64,000 nt of DNA. Source: Geobacillus vulcani PSS1. Lineage in GTDB: Bacteria; Bacillota; Bacilli; Bacillales; Anoxybacillaceae. Both the position numbers and the translations under genes were made by a program. Location of the stretch: contig NZ_JPOI01000001.1 in assembly GCF_000733845.1 (NCBI RefSeq), positions 2,729,001 to 2,793,000 of the forward strand, read 5' to 3'. Positions 44,580 through 52,112 of the stretch are shown piece by piece; positions within the stretch are counted from its first letter, which is position 1, and each line of letters starts with the position of its first letter. The notes under the pieces were generated by a model that was given only the letters and a program-made list of their open reading frames with translations, did not search any database and was not told where the DNA came from.

Positions 44580-45758
44580 TTAGATGAACTGCCCAAGCTT
44601 AACGTGCCCTTTGATCAAATTGCGGGCAATAATGAGGCGCTGAATTTCATCCGTGCCGTCGTAAATGCGCCACAATCTCGCTTCACGGTACCAGCGCTCG
44701 ATCGGCATTTCTTTCGTATAGCCCATCCCACCGTGGATTTGCAACACCCGGTCGACAACGCGGTTGCCCATGTTGGCGCCAAACAGTTTCGCCATTGATG
44801 CTAAATGGCGATTGTCTTCCCCTTGATCAAGCGTAAACGCCGCGTTCAACACGAGCCATTTCGCCGCCTCGATTTCCACCGCCGAATCGGCGATCATCCA
44901 TTGAATCGCTTGTCGTTCGGCGATCGGTTTGCCGAATGTGACACGCTCTTTCGCATAGTCGATGGCCATTTGCAGCAGCCGCTCCGCCGCTCCGACTGCA
45001 CGGGCGCCGACGACCCAGCGGGCGTAGCCGATCCACTCAAGCCCCAGTTGATAGCCATGATGCAGTTCGCCTAAAATGTTTTCCTCGGGCACGCGCACAT
45101 TTTCGAAAATGAGACTGGCCGGTGTCGCTGGCCCCATCGTATGTATCGGTTCCGAACGCCAGCCCATCTCGCGGTCGACGATGAAGCACGTCACCCCTTC
45201 GCGGCCTTTGGAAGCCTGGTGCCGCTCTTTGTCCGTAATGGCGATGACCATGACAAAATCAGCGTCATTGCCGCCGGTAATGAATGTCTTCTCCCCGTTT
45301 AACACCCATTCGTTCCCATCTTTGATCGCTGTCATTTGAATGTTGCGCGTATCGGACCCCGCTCCCGGCTCGGTCATGGCAAAGCACGATTTTTTCTCGC
45401 CGTTGATCGTTGGAATCAAATATTTTTTCTTTTGCTCCTCGTTGGCGTAATATAAAATATTGTCCGCCGATCCGCCAAACTGGAACGGAACGAACGTTTT
45501 CGATACTTCCATGAGCACGATGGCCTGCATGACGTGGCCCAAATTTGCGCCGCCGTATTCTTCCGGCGTGTTGATCCCCCAAAAACCCGATTCTTTCGCT
45601 TTGAGCTGCAGCTCTTTTAATTTTTCGGGCGGAAGCCCAGGCTTCCCTTCCCGTTCGTTGCGCAATACTTCATTTTCGAGCGGCATCAATTCTTTTTCGA
45701 CAAACTTGCGGATCGCTTTTTGCACCATGCGTTGTTCATCCGTTAATCGCAAATGCAT
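44580..45758 (-). CDS. Acyl-CoA dehydrogenase
   Basis: 392 residues counted from MHLRLTDEQ, with GGAGGGG nine bases upstream; the longer open frame covers the promoter and is not used. FAD-binding signatures CFAMTEPGAGSD and GGNDADFVM are clear. The catalytic-base region reads WRIYDGTDEIQR, with Asp where medium-chain enzymes have Glu, so the base may be Asp or lie elsewhere. First gene of the long leftward unit; it starts the oxidation of an acyl-CoA. Promoter and perfect palindrome lie upstream. Confidence 0.92.
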   Translation of the reverse strand: MHLRLTDEQRMVQKAIRKFVEKELMPLENEVLRNEREGKPGLPPEKLKELQLKAKESGFWGINTPEEYGGANLGHVMQAIVLMEVSKTFVPFQFGGSADNILYYANEEQKKKYLIPTINGEKKSCFAMTEPGAGSDTRNIQMTAIKDGNEWVLNGEKTFITGGNDADFVMVIAITDKERHQASKGREGVTCFIVDREMGWRSEPIHTMGPATPASLIFENVRVPEENILGELHHGYQLGLEWIGYARWVVGARAVGAAERLLQMAIDYAKERVTFGKPIAERQAIQWMIADSAVEIEAAKWLVLNAAFTLDQGEDNRHLASMAKLFGANMGNRVVDRVLQIHGGMGYTKEMPIERWYREARLWRIYDGTDEIQRLIIARNLIKGHVKLGQFI

Positions 45759-45803
45759 GATTGTCCCCTCCGTTTTTCGTTGCGCCTGAACCCCTATCTC
45801 TAA

Positions 45804-45821
45804 ATACCAACCGGTTGGTAT
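45804..45821 (-). promoter_or_regulatory. TetR-type operator, perfect palindrome
   Basis: ATACCAACCGGTTGGTAT, 18 bases, perfectly symmetric. It lies nine bases downstream of the minus-10 box and would cover the transcription start, so a repressor here should block initiation. Confidence 0.85.
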
Positions 45822-45830
45822 GTCATCTTT

Positions 45831-45859
45831 ATTATATCGGAATGTTCTGAAAAGTACAA
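45831..45859 (-). promoter_or_regulatory. Sigma-A promoter of the acyl-CoA operon
   Basis: TTGTAC (45859-45854), 17 bases, TATAAT (45836-45831). A good match in sequence and spacing. Confidence 0.8.
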
Positions 45860-46097
45860 TGCTGTTTTTACGTTTTTTTGTCCAAGAAGTTGTTTTTTTC
45901 AAAGAGATGCAACCGCTTGCCTCCGTCGCGCCAAGGCGTGACGGAAGATCGAACAACCGCCTGCTTCACAGACCCATCTATGGGCCTGGAAGCGGCATTG
46001 TTCGGTCGCCCGACAGTCGATCCAATCCTTGGTAAAAGCTGCAAATGGGAAAGCTTCAAAAATAATATATTGCAACCAATGCGGCCATAAAGTCCTA

Positions 46098-46841
46098 TTA
46101 TTCAACCTGCATATACCGACGTACATGTTGAACCGTTTCCCCAATCCCGCCATAAATGACAAGATCAAACATCCCGTCCATTCTTGTCACTGTTTTGTTG
46201 ATCAATACTTTCTTTGTCGCCGGCGACTCGGCGGCGACGTAGAACGGAATTTGGTTGGCGGGAGCCACTTCCAGACTTGTTCCCATCGCCAGCAACAAGT
46301 CGCTGGCAGCCGCCGCGGCAAACGCTTCTTCCATGCGCGGCACGAGTCCGCCAAACAAGACGACATCCGGCTTCAAAATCGTCTCGCACTTGCCGCAGCG
46401 CGGAACGTCACTGCGATTGATGAATGCTAAATCATAGATCTCGCCGCACGACTGGCATGTCGCCGTCTGCAACGTGCCGTGCAGCTCAATGACATTTGTG
46501 CTCCCCGCTTTCGTATGCAGCCCGTCAATATTTTGCGTCAAAATCGTCACCGTCTTGCCCATCTCCTCAAGCCAACGGAGAAACCGATGCCCCTCATTCG
46601 GCGCAAAGCCTCCCATCATTTTTAATGAAAACATCCGCTTGAATCGACGCCAAAAATCAACCGGATCTTTTTTGTAATAATGCTCTGATAAATAATATTC
46701 AACATGGTCTTCTTGGGCGTAAAGGCCGTTTTCGCTGCGAAAATCAGGGATGCCGGACTCCGTGCTCATCCCGGCCCCGGTCAGGACAGCAATCGTGTCA
46801 GCCTCGCGAATCCATTGCGCCAACCGCTCGATGGAACTCAC
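46098..46841 (-). CDS. NAD-dependent protein deacetylase (sirtuin)
   Basis: 247 residues, the same length as B. subtilis SrtN as I remember it. NAD motif GAGMSTESGIPDFR, catalytic region TQNIDGLHTKAG with His, and four zinc Cys (CQSCG...CGKC). It removes acetyl or acyl groups from lysines, such as on acetyl-CoA synthetase. GTG start with AAGGGAGAG nine bases before it; a longer in-frame ATG frame has no family resemblance. Confidence 0.93.
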   Translation of the reverse strand: MSSIERLAQWIREADTIAVLTGAGMSTESGIPDFRSENGLYAQEDHVEYYLSEHYYKKDPVDFWRRFKRMFSLKMMGGFAPNEGHRFLRWLEEMGKTVTILTQNIDGLHTKAGSTNVIELHGTLQTATCQSCGEIYDLAFINRSDVPRCGKCETILKPDVVLFGGLVPRMEEAFAAAAASDLLLAMGTSLEVAPANQIPFYVAAESPATKKVLINKTVTRMDGMFDLVIYGGIGETVQHVRRYMQVE

Positions 46842-46860
46842 GCCATTTCTCTCCCTTCCT

Positions 46861-47394
46861 CTACCAACTTCTTGGTTTTGCCAGTGTCTCCTTCGGTTCT
46901 TTTCGCGGCCATACTGTATAGCTGAAACTCCAGACAAAATCAACCACCAAAACCAACGTCCAACGGCCTGCCATCACCAACAGTTCTTTCGCTTTCGACA
47001 TATCGCCTACGAACCAAACCATGGCCAACAAAATCGCTTGACCGATCGCCCAAGCCCCCAGGTGACGATACCACCCTAGGCGTTCGTGCTTTGCATGCTC
47101 CTTCCCGAAGAGAAGAGATTTTTTCGGCTTAGGCATTTTCAAAAAAAGGTGAACAAACTGATTATCTGCCCATTGGATCATGCGACGTCCATACACAACG
47201 GACACAGCGATATAAACAGCTGCCAATGAATGGGATAACTTCGCTGTCTGCCCGTGCGCTAAGTCTACAACCGACACAACTAGTAAAATAAGATCTGCCA
47301 AAATGGTGCATAAAAAAAGGCATACACTGGTCATTTTCCATTTTAACATATAACGCGTGAACAATCCGGATATGACGAACACCCAAAACAGCAC
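46861..47394 (-). CDS. Integral membrane protein, YmcC-like
   Basis: 177 residues from this GTG, with four helices; motifs ILADLILLVVSVVDLAHG and AAVYIAVSVVYGRRMIQWAD resemble B. subtilis YmcC as I remember it. No strong ribosome binding site is near this GTG. A perfect AAGGAGG at 47439-47433 points to a start nine codons upstream, where only ATT or ATC codons exist in frame (47421 or 47424), extending the first helix with IIGWLIIACE. Divergent from a TetR gene with shared regulatory DNA, so it is probably that regulator's target. Confidence 0.7.
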   Translation of the reverse strand: MLFWVFVISGLFTRYMLKWKMTSVCLFLCTILADLILLVVSVVDLAHGQTAKLSHSLAAVYIAVSVVYGRRMIQWADNQFVHLFLKMPKPKKSLLFGKEHAKHERLGWYRHLGAWAIGQAILLAMVWFVGDMSKAKELLVMAGRWTLVLVVDFVWSFSYTVWPRKEPKETLAKPRSW

Positions 47395-47462
47395 TTCACA
47401 TGCGATAATCAGCCAACCAATGATATGGACCGCCTCCTTTTTAATACATTTGTGTCAAAAAA

Positions 47463-47503
47463 ATAGTAACACAATTGTATTAAAAAAACAACTGTGTTAC
47501 ACT
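47463..47503. promoter_or_regulatory. Interleaved divergent promoters with operator
   Basis: Rightward: TTGTAT (47475-47480), 17 bases, TACACT (47498-47503). Leftward: TTGTTT (47490-47485), 17 bases, TACTAT (47468-47463). Over both lies an inverted repeat, GTAACACAATTG (47466-47477) and CAACTGTGTTAC (47489-47500), one mismatch. A dimer bound here would repress both genes. Confidence 0.75.
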
Positions 47504-47509
47504 AGATAT

Positions 47510-48100
47510 ATGCCCAAAATAGTAGATCACGAAAAGCAGAGGAAACGAATTGCAGAAGCGACATGGACCGTGATCATGCGGGACGGCATCGAAAAAGCAA
47601 CCGTGCGAAATATCGCTAAAGAGGCAGGAATGTCCGCCGGGGCGCTGCGCTATTATTTTACTTCCCAATCGGAGTTGTTAGCCTTTTCGATGAAGCTTGT
47701 CTCTGAACGGGTGCGGGAGCGGGTTGAGGTCATCCCTCCCTCCATCCCGCCCCTTGAAGGAGTCAAGCGTTGTCTCCTTGAACTTCTGCCGTTAACCGAT
47801 GAAACCAAAAAAGAAATGGAGGTGTGGCTTGTTTTTACACAAAGGGCACTTTGGGATCCCGCACTCCAACCACTGAGCGAACAAATATACCATCAGTTGC
47901 AAACGGCCATGAAAAGGCTGCTTGAACTGTTGCGCGATCTCGGGCTGTTAAGGTCTGATGTGTCGATTGAGTTGGAAACAGAGCGCCTATACGCATTGGT
48001 TGACGGCTTAGCGATGCACGGCATCATGCAACCTGGCAAGCTATCTCCTTCACAAATCGAAGAAATTATCGAATATCACTTACGCTCCATTTGCCGTTAA
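47510..48100 (+). CDS. TetR-family regulator (probably leaderless)
   Basis: 196 residues. Helix-turn-helix at 20-55 (GIEKATVRNIAKEAGMSAGALRYYFTSQSELL) and C-terminal ligand domain. No ribosome binding site precedes the ATG; the minus-10 box TACACT ends seven bases before it, so the mRNA should start at the A of the ATG. The longer open frame upstream passes through the operator and is not credible. It is expected to repress itself and the divergent membrane gene. Confidence 0.88.
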   Translation: MPKIVDHEKQRKRIAEATWTVIMRDGIEKATVRNIAKEAGMSAGALRYYFTSQSELLAFSMKLVSERVRERVEVIPPSIPPLEGVKRCLLELLPLTDETKKEMEVWLVFTQRALWDPALQPLSEQIYHQLQTAMKRLLELLRDLGLLRSDVSIELETERLYALVDGLAMHGIMQPGKLSPSQIEEIIEYHLRSICR

Positions 48101-48125
48101 GACAAATGGAGCGTAGCTTATTTTG
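48083..48125 (+). terminator. Terminator overlapping the TetR stop codon
   Basis: TACGCTCCATTTG pairs with CAAATGGAGCGTA over nine bases; the stop codon is in the loop. The tail is TTATTTTGG. Confidence 0.8.
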
Positions 48126-48241
48126 GTGCTTAACAAAACGGCAACCGTCAAACGGCGACAAACAAAAGACAGGTGATCTTGCCGCTTTCTCTTCGATGGA
48201 GCGCCAACTAAGTTTACTCTTGCCAAAACATCCGTGAACTA

Positions 48242-48279
48242 CCCCCACTTAATTTTCTAGCGAAAATTTGAAGTGGGGG
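48242..48279 (-). ncRNA. Right-end hairpin, probable part of the omega RNA
   Basis: CCCCCACTT-AATTTTC and GAAAATT-TG-AAGTGGGGG form a long stem just after tnpB. In known TnpB systems the guide RNA covers the end of tnpB and the right end, and the guide continues into flanking DNA, here 48233 downward. No RNA has been seen; this is by analogy. Confidence 0.55.
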
Positions 48280-48301
48280 CTTCCAAAGAAGTTTGACTGC
48301 T

Positions 48302-49549
48302 TCAAGCAATCCTTATTCTTTGAGGCGTGTCCACTTCGCCGCTAGAGCATAAGACACTCAGGTCTACAGCTTTACTTTTCTTTAAGATGTTTAATGCGCC
48401 ATTGACATCAGCATTAATTAGTTTGCCAGACTTTGTTCGATACAAGCCGCGCTTAATACGTTTGCCGCTGAACTTATATTCTTTTGGATTGTCGGCATTA
48501 TATTCAGGAATCTCATCGCCGTCAAAAAAGCTGGCTTGAGACGTATATGATTCTTCCTGTTTAAAGAATTCAATGCCGTAAAATTCACAAAGATATTCTA
48601 GTTTTTCTTTTATGTTACCGAGAGGAATATTGACAAAGTTTTGATTTGTCTTTTTTCCTAGATTAATATTGCGTTGCCATGTTTCAGCATAGCCAATGAC
48701 AAGTTTGCCAATTTGATTTTCAATACAGTAGTTAATGATGTAACGGCAAGTCTTGTTGATATAATCATTCACTTTATTATTGCGATTCATAGCAAGCAAC
48801 GCCTGTTTACGAGTGGTGCCTTTGATTTTTTGCTTATCTTTAATGCTTTGAAGTCTGGCATTTTCTTTGTTAAACCATTGATTTATACTTTTTAATCTCC
48901 GCCCATCAATGATGAATGATCTGCCGTCTGATGTGACACAAGTGGCAAAATTGTTTAATCCTAAATCAATTGCCAGTGCTTTTTGGTCATTTAATTCTCT
49001 TTGATCTTCAGGCATTTCATATTTGTACTGAATCTCAAAGAACCTGGCATGATGCTTAGGAATGATTTCAATCTGCTTAATCTTTTTGTCCAGTAACACA
49101 GGCGGAATCGTTATCGTGATAGGCTTGTGAGTCTTTTTAAATAGGCGAGAATACGGTATCGTGAATTTGTTGCCGTCTATACGAATCTGGCCAATGATCA
49201 GTGAATGAAAGCCATCTTTTTTAAGATATTTTGGAATACTGATAGCTTTGTAGTCATATTTTCCTTGTTTGGCAAGACTGATCAAACCAAAGAAAGATTT
49301 AAAGGCTTCATTGACCTTTTTTAAAATTTGCTGTGCCATGTTGCTGTTTAACAGCTTATAGTTTTCGTTAGTTTTTGCAAGATGATAGTTTTTCTCATAA
49401 TTAAGAAATTCCTTGTGTTCAAAATAGTATTGTCTGACATTGTACAATCCGACGTTGTACATGTTCTTGGCAGTATGGCACAGTTCTCTAAGAGTCAAGT
49501 ATTCTTCTTTGGTCAAACCATTTAGCTGTTGTTTGATACAAAAATACAT
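48302..49549 (-). CDS. tnpB: TnpB RNA-guided nuclease of IS605 family
   Basis: 415 residues. RuvC residues: Asp195 (LAIDLGLNN), Glu289 (VIGYAETW) and Asp381 (NADVNGALN) are intact. The usual four-Cys zinc finger between the last two is missing; instead there is [18 protein letters not shown] and [17 protein letters not shown], a known zinc-less branch. TnpB proteins cut DNA next to a short motif using the omega RNA, which helps to keep the element. The start after GGGAGGTGAAAAA is used. Confidence 0.92.
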   Translation of the reverse strand: MYFCIKQQLNGLTKEEYLTLRELCHTAKNMYNVGLYNVRQYYFEHKEFLNYEKNYHLAKTNENYKLLNSNMAQQILKKVNEAFKSFFGLISLAKQGKYDYKAISIPKYLKKDGFHSLIIGQIRIDGNKFTIPYSRLFKKTHKPITITIPPVLLDKKIKQIEIIPKHHARFFEIQYKYEMPEDQRELNDQKALAIDLGLNNFATCVTSDGRSFIIDGRRLKSINQWFNKENARLQSIKDKQKIKGTTRKQALLAMNRNNKVNDYINKTCRYIINYCIENQIGKLVIGYAETWQRNINLGKKTNQNFVNIPLGNIKEKLEYLCEFYGIEFFKQEESYTSQASFFDGDEIPEYNADNPKEYKFSGKRIKRGLYRTKSGKLINADVNGALNILKKSKAVDLSVLCSSGEVDTPQRIRIA

Positions 49550-49577
49550 TTTTTCACCTCCCATCTAACTATATGAT

Positions 49578-49622
49578 ACTATATTTTACTGAATCTATAC
49601 TATTTTTTCAGTAAAATATAGT
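49578..49622. repeat. 15-bp inverted repeat in the tnpB leader
   Basis: ACTATATTTTACTGA (49578-49592) and TCAGTAAAATATAGT (49608-49622), perfectly complementary, between left-end hairpin and tnpB. Also in copy 2. It may shield the tnpB message or be a transposase site. Confidence 0.85.
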
Positions 49623-49635
49623 TAAGGCGATTCAT

Positions 49636-49672
49636 CTCCCACTTACTCCGCTTCGCTTCGTCGAAGTGGGAG
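49636..49672. repeat. Left-end subterminal hairpin of the IS
   Basis: CTCCCACTT and AAGTGGGAG with a 19-base loop, 18 bases from the left tip. Its position fits recognition by a Y1 transposase. Confidence 0.75.
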
Positions 49673-49769
49673 TCTTCTCGCCTAATTAAGATAAATAAGT
49701 GTTACTCCCCACCCAGGCATAAAAATCACTTTCTTCCGCCCTGTGGCATCGGCCATTCGGCCAGCCGAT

Positions 49770-49911
49770 GCGGAAAAAGAAATGGGGTAAAGGAAAAAAC
49801 AGCGACAAGCAGGCCGACCGTCCCTCCCGATCATCCCAACTGCCGAATAAACGTCGGCATGACCGGGATGATCAAGCCGACGTCGATAAACATCAACAAT
49901 AGATTCTTCAC
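49770..49911 (-). pseudogene. N-terminal relic of an MFS drug exporter
   Basis: From GTG at 49911 the frame reads KNLLLMFIDVGLIIPVMPTFIRQLG and stops; shifting the frame gives GGTVGLLVAVFSFTPFLF. Together they match the first two helices of Bmr/NorA-type exporters. The rest is absent. The IS lies 80 bases away, possibly the cause of the loss. Confidence 0.7.
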
Positions 49912-49983
49912 CTATCTATGAGCATGGCTCCTCGTCTCTTCAGCAACAGATGCCTCTTTCCCTCATTAAGCTGAGCTAGTCCA

Positions 49984-50733
49984 CTACCGTAAATTAAACC
50001 CTTTCCCCTCGACAAATTCTTTCATGTACATCCGGACCGAGCGGCTCAGCATATCGGCCATCTGCCCGGTCCATGTATCGCGGCGGCGTCCGTTTGTCCG
50101 CTGCTCATAATACGCCGAAACCGTGTCGTTGTAGCGCTGCAACTGTTCGAGGAACGGAGCGCGATCTTGGTTGTATTCGTCCTCATGATAAACGTGCGCA
50201 AACGGCAGCCGCGGCTTGCGGTCCGGCGTTTGCGCCGGATAACCGACGGCAAGGCCAAACAGCGGAATGACTCGTTTTGGCACGTTTAAGAGCGCACACA
50301 CGTCCGGCAAGTTGTTGCGCAATCCGCCGATATAGCAGATGCCAAGCCCCATCGACTCGGCGGCGATGGCGGCGTTTTGCGCCGCTAACGCGGTATCGAT
50401 GAGCGCCACCATAAACTTTTCCGTGCTCTCAAGCGACGGGATCACGTCTTTTCCTTCAAGCTCCCCGATGAGTTCATGGCGATGAAAATCGGCGCAAAAG
50501 ACAAAGAAATGGCCGTTATGCTCGACATAAGACTGATTTCCCGAAAGCTCGGCGAGCTTCCGTTTTTTCTCCGGATCTTTCACCCCAATGATCGAGTACG
50601 CCTGAATGTAGCTTGACGTCGACGCCGCTTGGGCGCATTCAACGATCGTACGAATTTGTTCATCCGTGAGCGGCCGATCTTCGAAGCGACGGATCGAGCG
50701 ATGTTGCAAAATCGTTTCGATAACGGGATTCAT
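49984..50733 (-). CDS. nfrA: NfrA-type FMN-dependent nitro/flavin reductase
   Basis: 249 residues. FMN-binding opening HRSIRRFEDRPLTDEQ, central AAESMGLGICYIGGLRN and C-terminal domain RYNDTVSAYYEQRT match NADPH-dependent nitroreductases of the NfrA/NfsA group. It reduces nitro compounds and flavins in the cytosol. AGGAGGG ten bases before the ATG fixes the start. Confidence 0.9.
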   Translation of the reverse strand: MNPVIETILQHRSIRRFEDRPLTDEQIRTIVECAQAASTSSYIQAYSIIGVKDPEKKRKLAELSGNQSYVEHNGHFFVFCADFHRHELIGELEGKDVIPSLESTEKFMVALIDTALAAQNAAIAAESMGLGICYIGGLRNNLPDVCALLNVPKRVIPLFGLAVGYPAQTPDRKPRLPFAHVYHEDEYNQDRAPFLEQLQRYNDTVSAYYEQRTNGRRRDTWTGQMADMLSRSVRMYMKEFVEGKGFNLR

Positions 50734-50785
50734 CTTGTACACACCCTCCTGTACAATGAATAGCTTGCTATCGATGATTATCATA

Positions 50786-50823
50786 GCAAAAAAGAAAGAG
50801 CCGAAAAAATGATCGGCTCTTTC
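50786..50823 (-). terminator. Rho-independent terminator of the pirin gene
   Basis: AGAGCCGA pairs with TCGGCTCT over a 6-base loop, then TTCTTTTTTGC leftward. Confidence 0.9.
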
Positions 50824-50828
50824 CTGCA

Positions 50829-51662
50829 TTACTGTCCAAACCGCCCTTCCTGGTAATCACGAATCGCCTCGCGGATTTGCTCCGGTGTGTTCATGACAAA
50901 CGACCCGTAGGCAACGACCGGTTCGTTCACCGGCTCACCGGCGTAAAGAAGGAGACGGAGTTTTTCGCGAGCGGTCACGTTTAGCTCCGTTTCCTCGCCG
51001 CGGTTGTGACGGCTGAAAAACAGCGCCTGCCCGGCCTTTCCTTCGGTGTTGTCGGCACCGAACGTGCCGCTTCCTTCTAAAATATACAAAAAACCGTTGT
51101 AATGGCCCGGCAAATCTTGCGCGACGGTAACTCCCGGTTCAACCGTCATTTCGACCATCGTCACCGGAACGATGTTTTTCGTCGGCGCTTTGACGCCTTT
51201 CGATGACCCGGAAAAGACCCGGATCGTCGCTCCCTCTTCCTTGCGCACGGGCATGTCTTTGGCGCGCAAGTTTTGGTAGCGCGGCTCGGTCATTTTGTAC
51301 GCGCTCGGCAAGTTGATCCAAAGTTGCAAGCTGTGCACCGTCGATCCGGGAGCGGGGTCTTCTTTGTGGACGACGCCGCGGCCGGCCGTCATCCATTGCA
51401 CATCTCCAGGCCCGAGCGTGCCGCGGCCGGCTTTGCTATCGAAATGTTCGAGTTCGCCGCTGATCACGTATGTGACCGTCTCAATGCCGCGGTGCGGATG
51501 AACGTCAAACGTTCCTCGCTCAAAAATGTCTTCCATCAGCAACAAAAACGGATCATACTCTTGCCAGTTCCCGGGCTCGAGCACCGGGCCGCTTTGGTGA
51601 ATCGGGCTGTGGGCGGTGATTTGCACCGTTTTGATACGGCGAATGCAACGTTGAATCGCCAT
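50829..51662 (-). CDS. Pirin-family cupin protein
   Basis: 277 residues in two cupin domains. Metal ligands are in HPHRGIETVTYVISGELEH (two His and Glu), and AGRGVVHKEDP follows. Some pirins are quercetin dioxygenases or act on redox signalling; the function here is unknown. ATG at 51662 has GGGAGGAGAGG before it. Confidence 0.9.
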   Translation of the reverse strand: MAIQRCIRRIKTVQITAHSPIHQSGPVLEPGNWQEYDPFLLLMEDIFERGTFDVHPHRGIETVTYVISGELEHFDSKAGRGTLGPGDVQWMTAGRGVVHKEDPAPGSTVHSLQLWINLPSAYKMTEPRYQNLRAKDMPVRKEEGATIRVFSGSSKGVKAPTKNIVPVTMVEMTVEPGVTVAQDLPGHYNGFLYILEGSGTFGADNTEGKAGQALFFSRHNRGEETELNVTAREKLRLLLYAGEPVNEPVVAYGSFVMNTPEQIREAIRDYQEGRFGQ

Positions 51663-51812
51663 AACCTCTCCTCCCTTGTGCTGAGCACTTCCGACCGTCA
51701 CCAGACGGAGTGCGGCTCAATCCCCAAACTGCTCCCCTTCATCGTACCCGATTCAACCAAAAACAGGCAAGTCGTCCGCCTGAAAAATGGCTGCCATACA
51801 GCTCGCAAAAAA

Positions 51813-51841
51813 CAAAAAACCCGCCGGCACTCGGCAGGTTG
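51813..51841 (-). terminator. Terminator of the tRNA operon
   Basis: CCTGCCG and CGGCGGG pair leftward and are followed by TTTTTTG. Confidence 0.85.
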
Positions 51842-51855
51842 ACGTTCGTATGTAA

Positions 51856-51948
51856 TGGCGGAGGAAGAGGGATTCGAACCCCCGCGGGCTGTGACACCCC
51901 TAGCGGTTTTCGAAACCGCCCCCTTCAGCCAGACTTGGGTATTCCTCC
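51856..51948 (-). tRNA. tRNA-Ser(CGA)
   Basis: 93 bases including an encoded CCA. Acceptor GGAGGAA/TTCCTCC, long variable arm as in serine tRNAs, anticodon stem GCGGT-ACCGC with loop TTCGAAA, anticodon CGA reading UCG. T-arm GGTTCGAATCC. Confidence 0.95.
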
Positions 51949-51957
51949 GTAGGAAAA

Positions 51958-52030
51958 TGGAGCCTATCGGATTCGAACCGATGACCTCCTGCGTGCGGGG
52001 CAGGCGCTCTCCCAGCTGAGCTAAGGCCCC
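51958..52030 (-). tRNA. tRNA-Ala(CGC)
   Basis: 73 bases, no CCA. Acceptor GGGGCCT/AGGCTCC with the G3:U70 pair that marks alanine. Anticodon stem CCTGC/GCAGG with loop CCCGCAC, so the anticodon is CGC (reads GCG), and position 33 is C where nearly all tRNAs have U. Confidence 0.9.
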
Positions 52031-52038
52031 ATGATAAA

Positions 52039-52112
52039 TCGGGAAGACAGGATTTGAACCTGCGACCTCACGGACCCGAACCGTGTGCTCTACCAAGCTG
52101 AGCTACTTCCCG
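52039..52112 (-). tRNA. tRNA-Pro(CGG)
   Basis: 74 bases, no CCA. Acceptor CGGGAAG/CTTCCCG, anticodon stem CACGG/CCGTG with loop TTCGGGT, anticodon CGG reading CCG. T-arm GGTTCAAATCC. Confidence 0.95.

Larger units (their letters stand above)
48234..49690 (-). mobile_element. IS200/IS605-type element, tnpB only, copy 1
   Basis: Tentative ends: left end right after TTTAT (49695-49691 on the minus strand), right end after TTCAC (48238-48234). Subterminal hairpins, tnpB inside, no tnpA, so it would need a transposase in trans. The left 115 bases are nearly identical to the element at 63884-64000; both follow TTTAT, which supports that end. Confidence 0.8.

Noticed and set aside
45868..46090. Small frames on both strands between the acyl-CoA operon and the sirtuin gene
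   Set aside because: No binding sites, mutually overlapping, and composition not protein-like.
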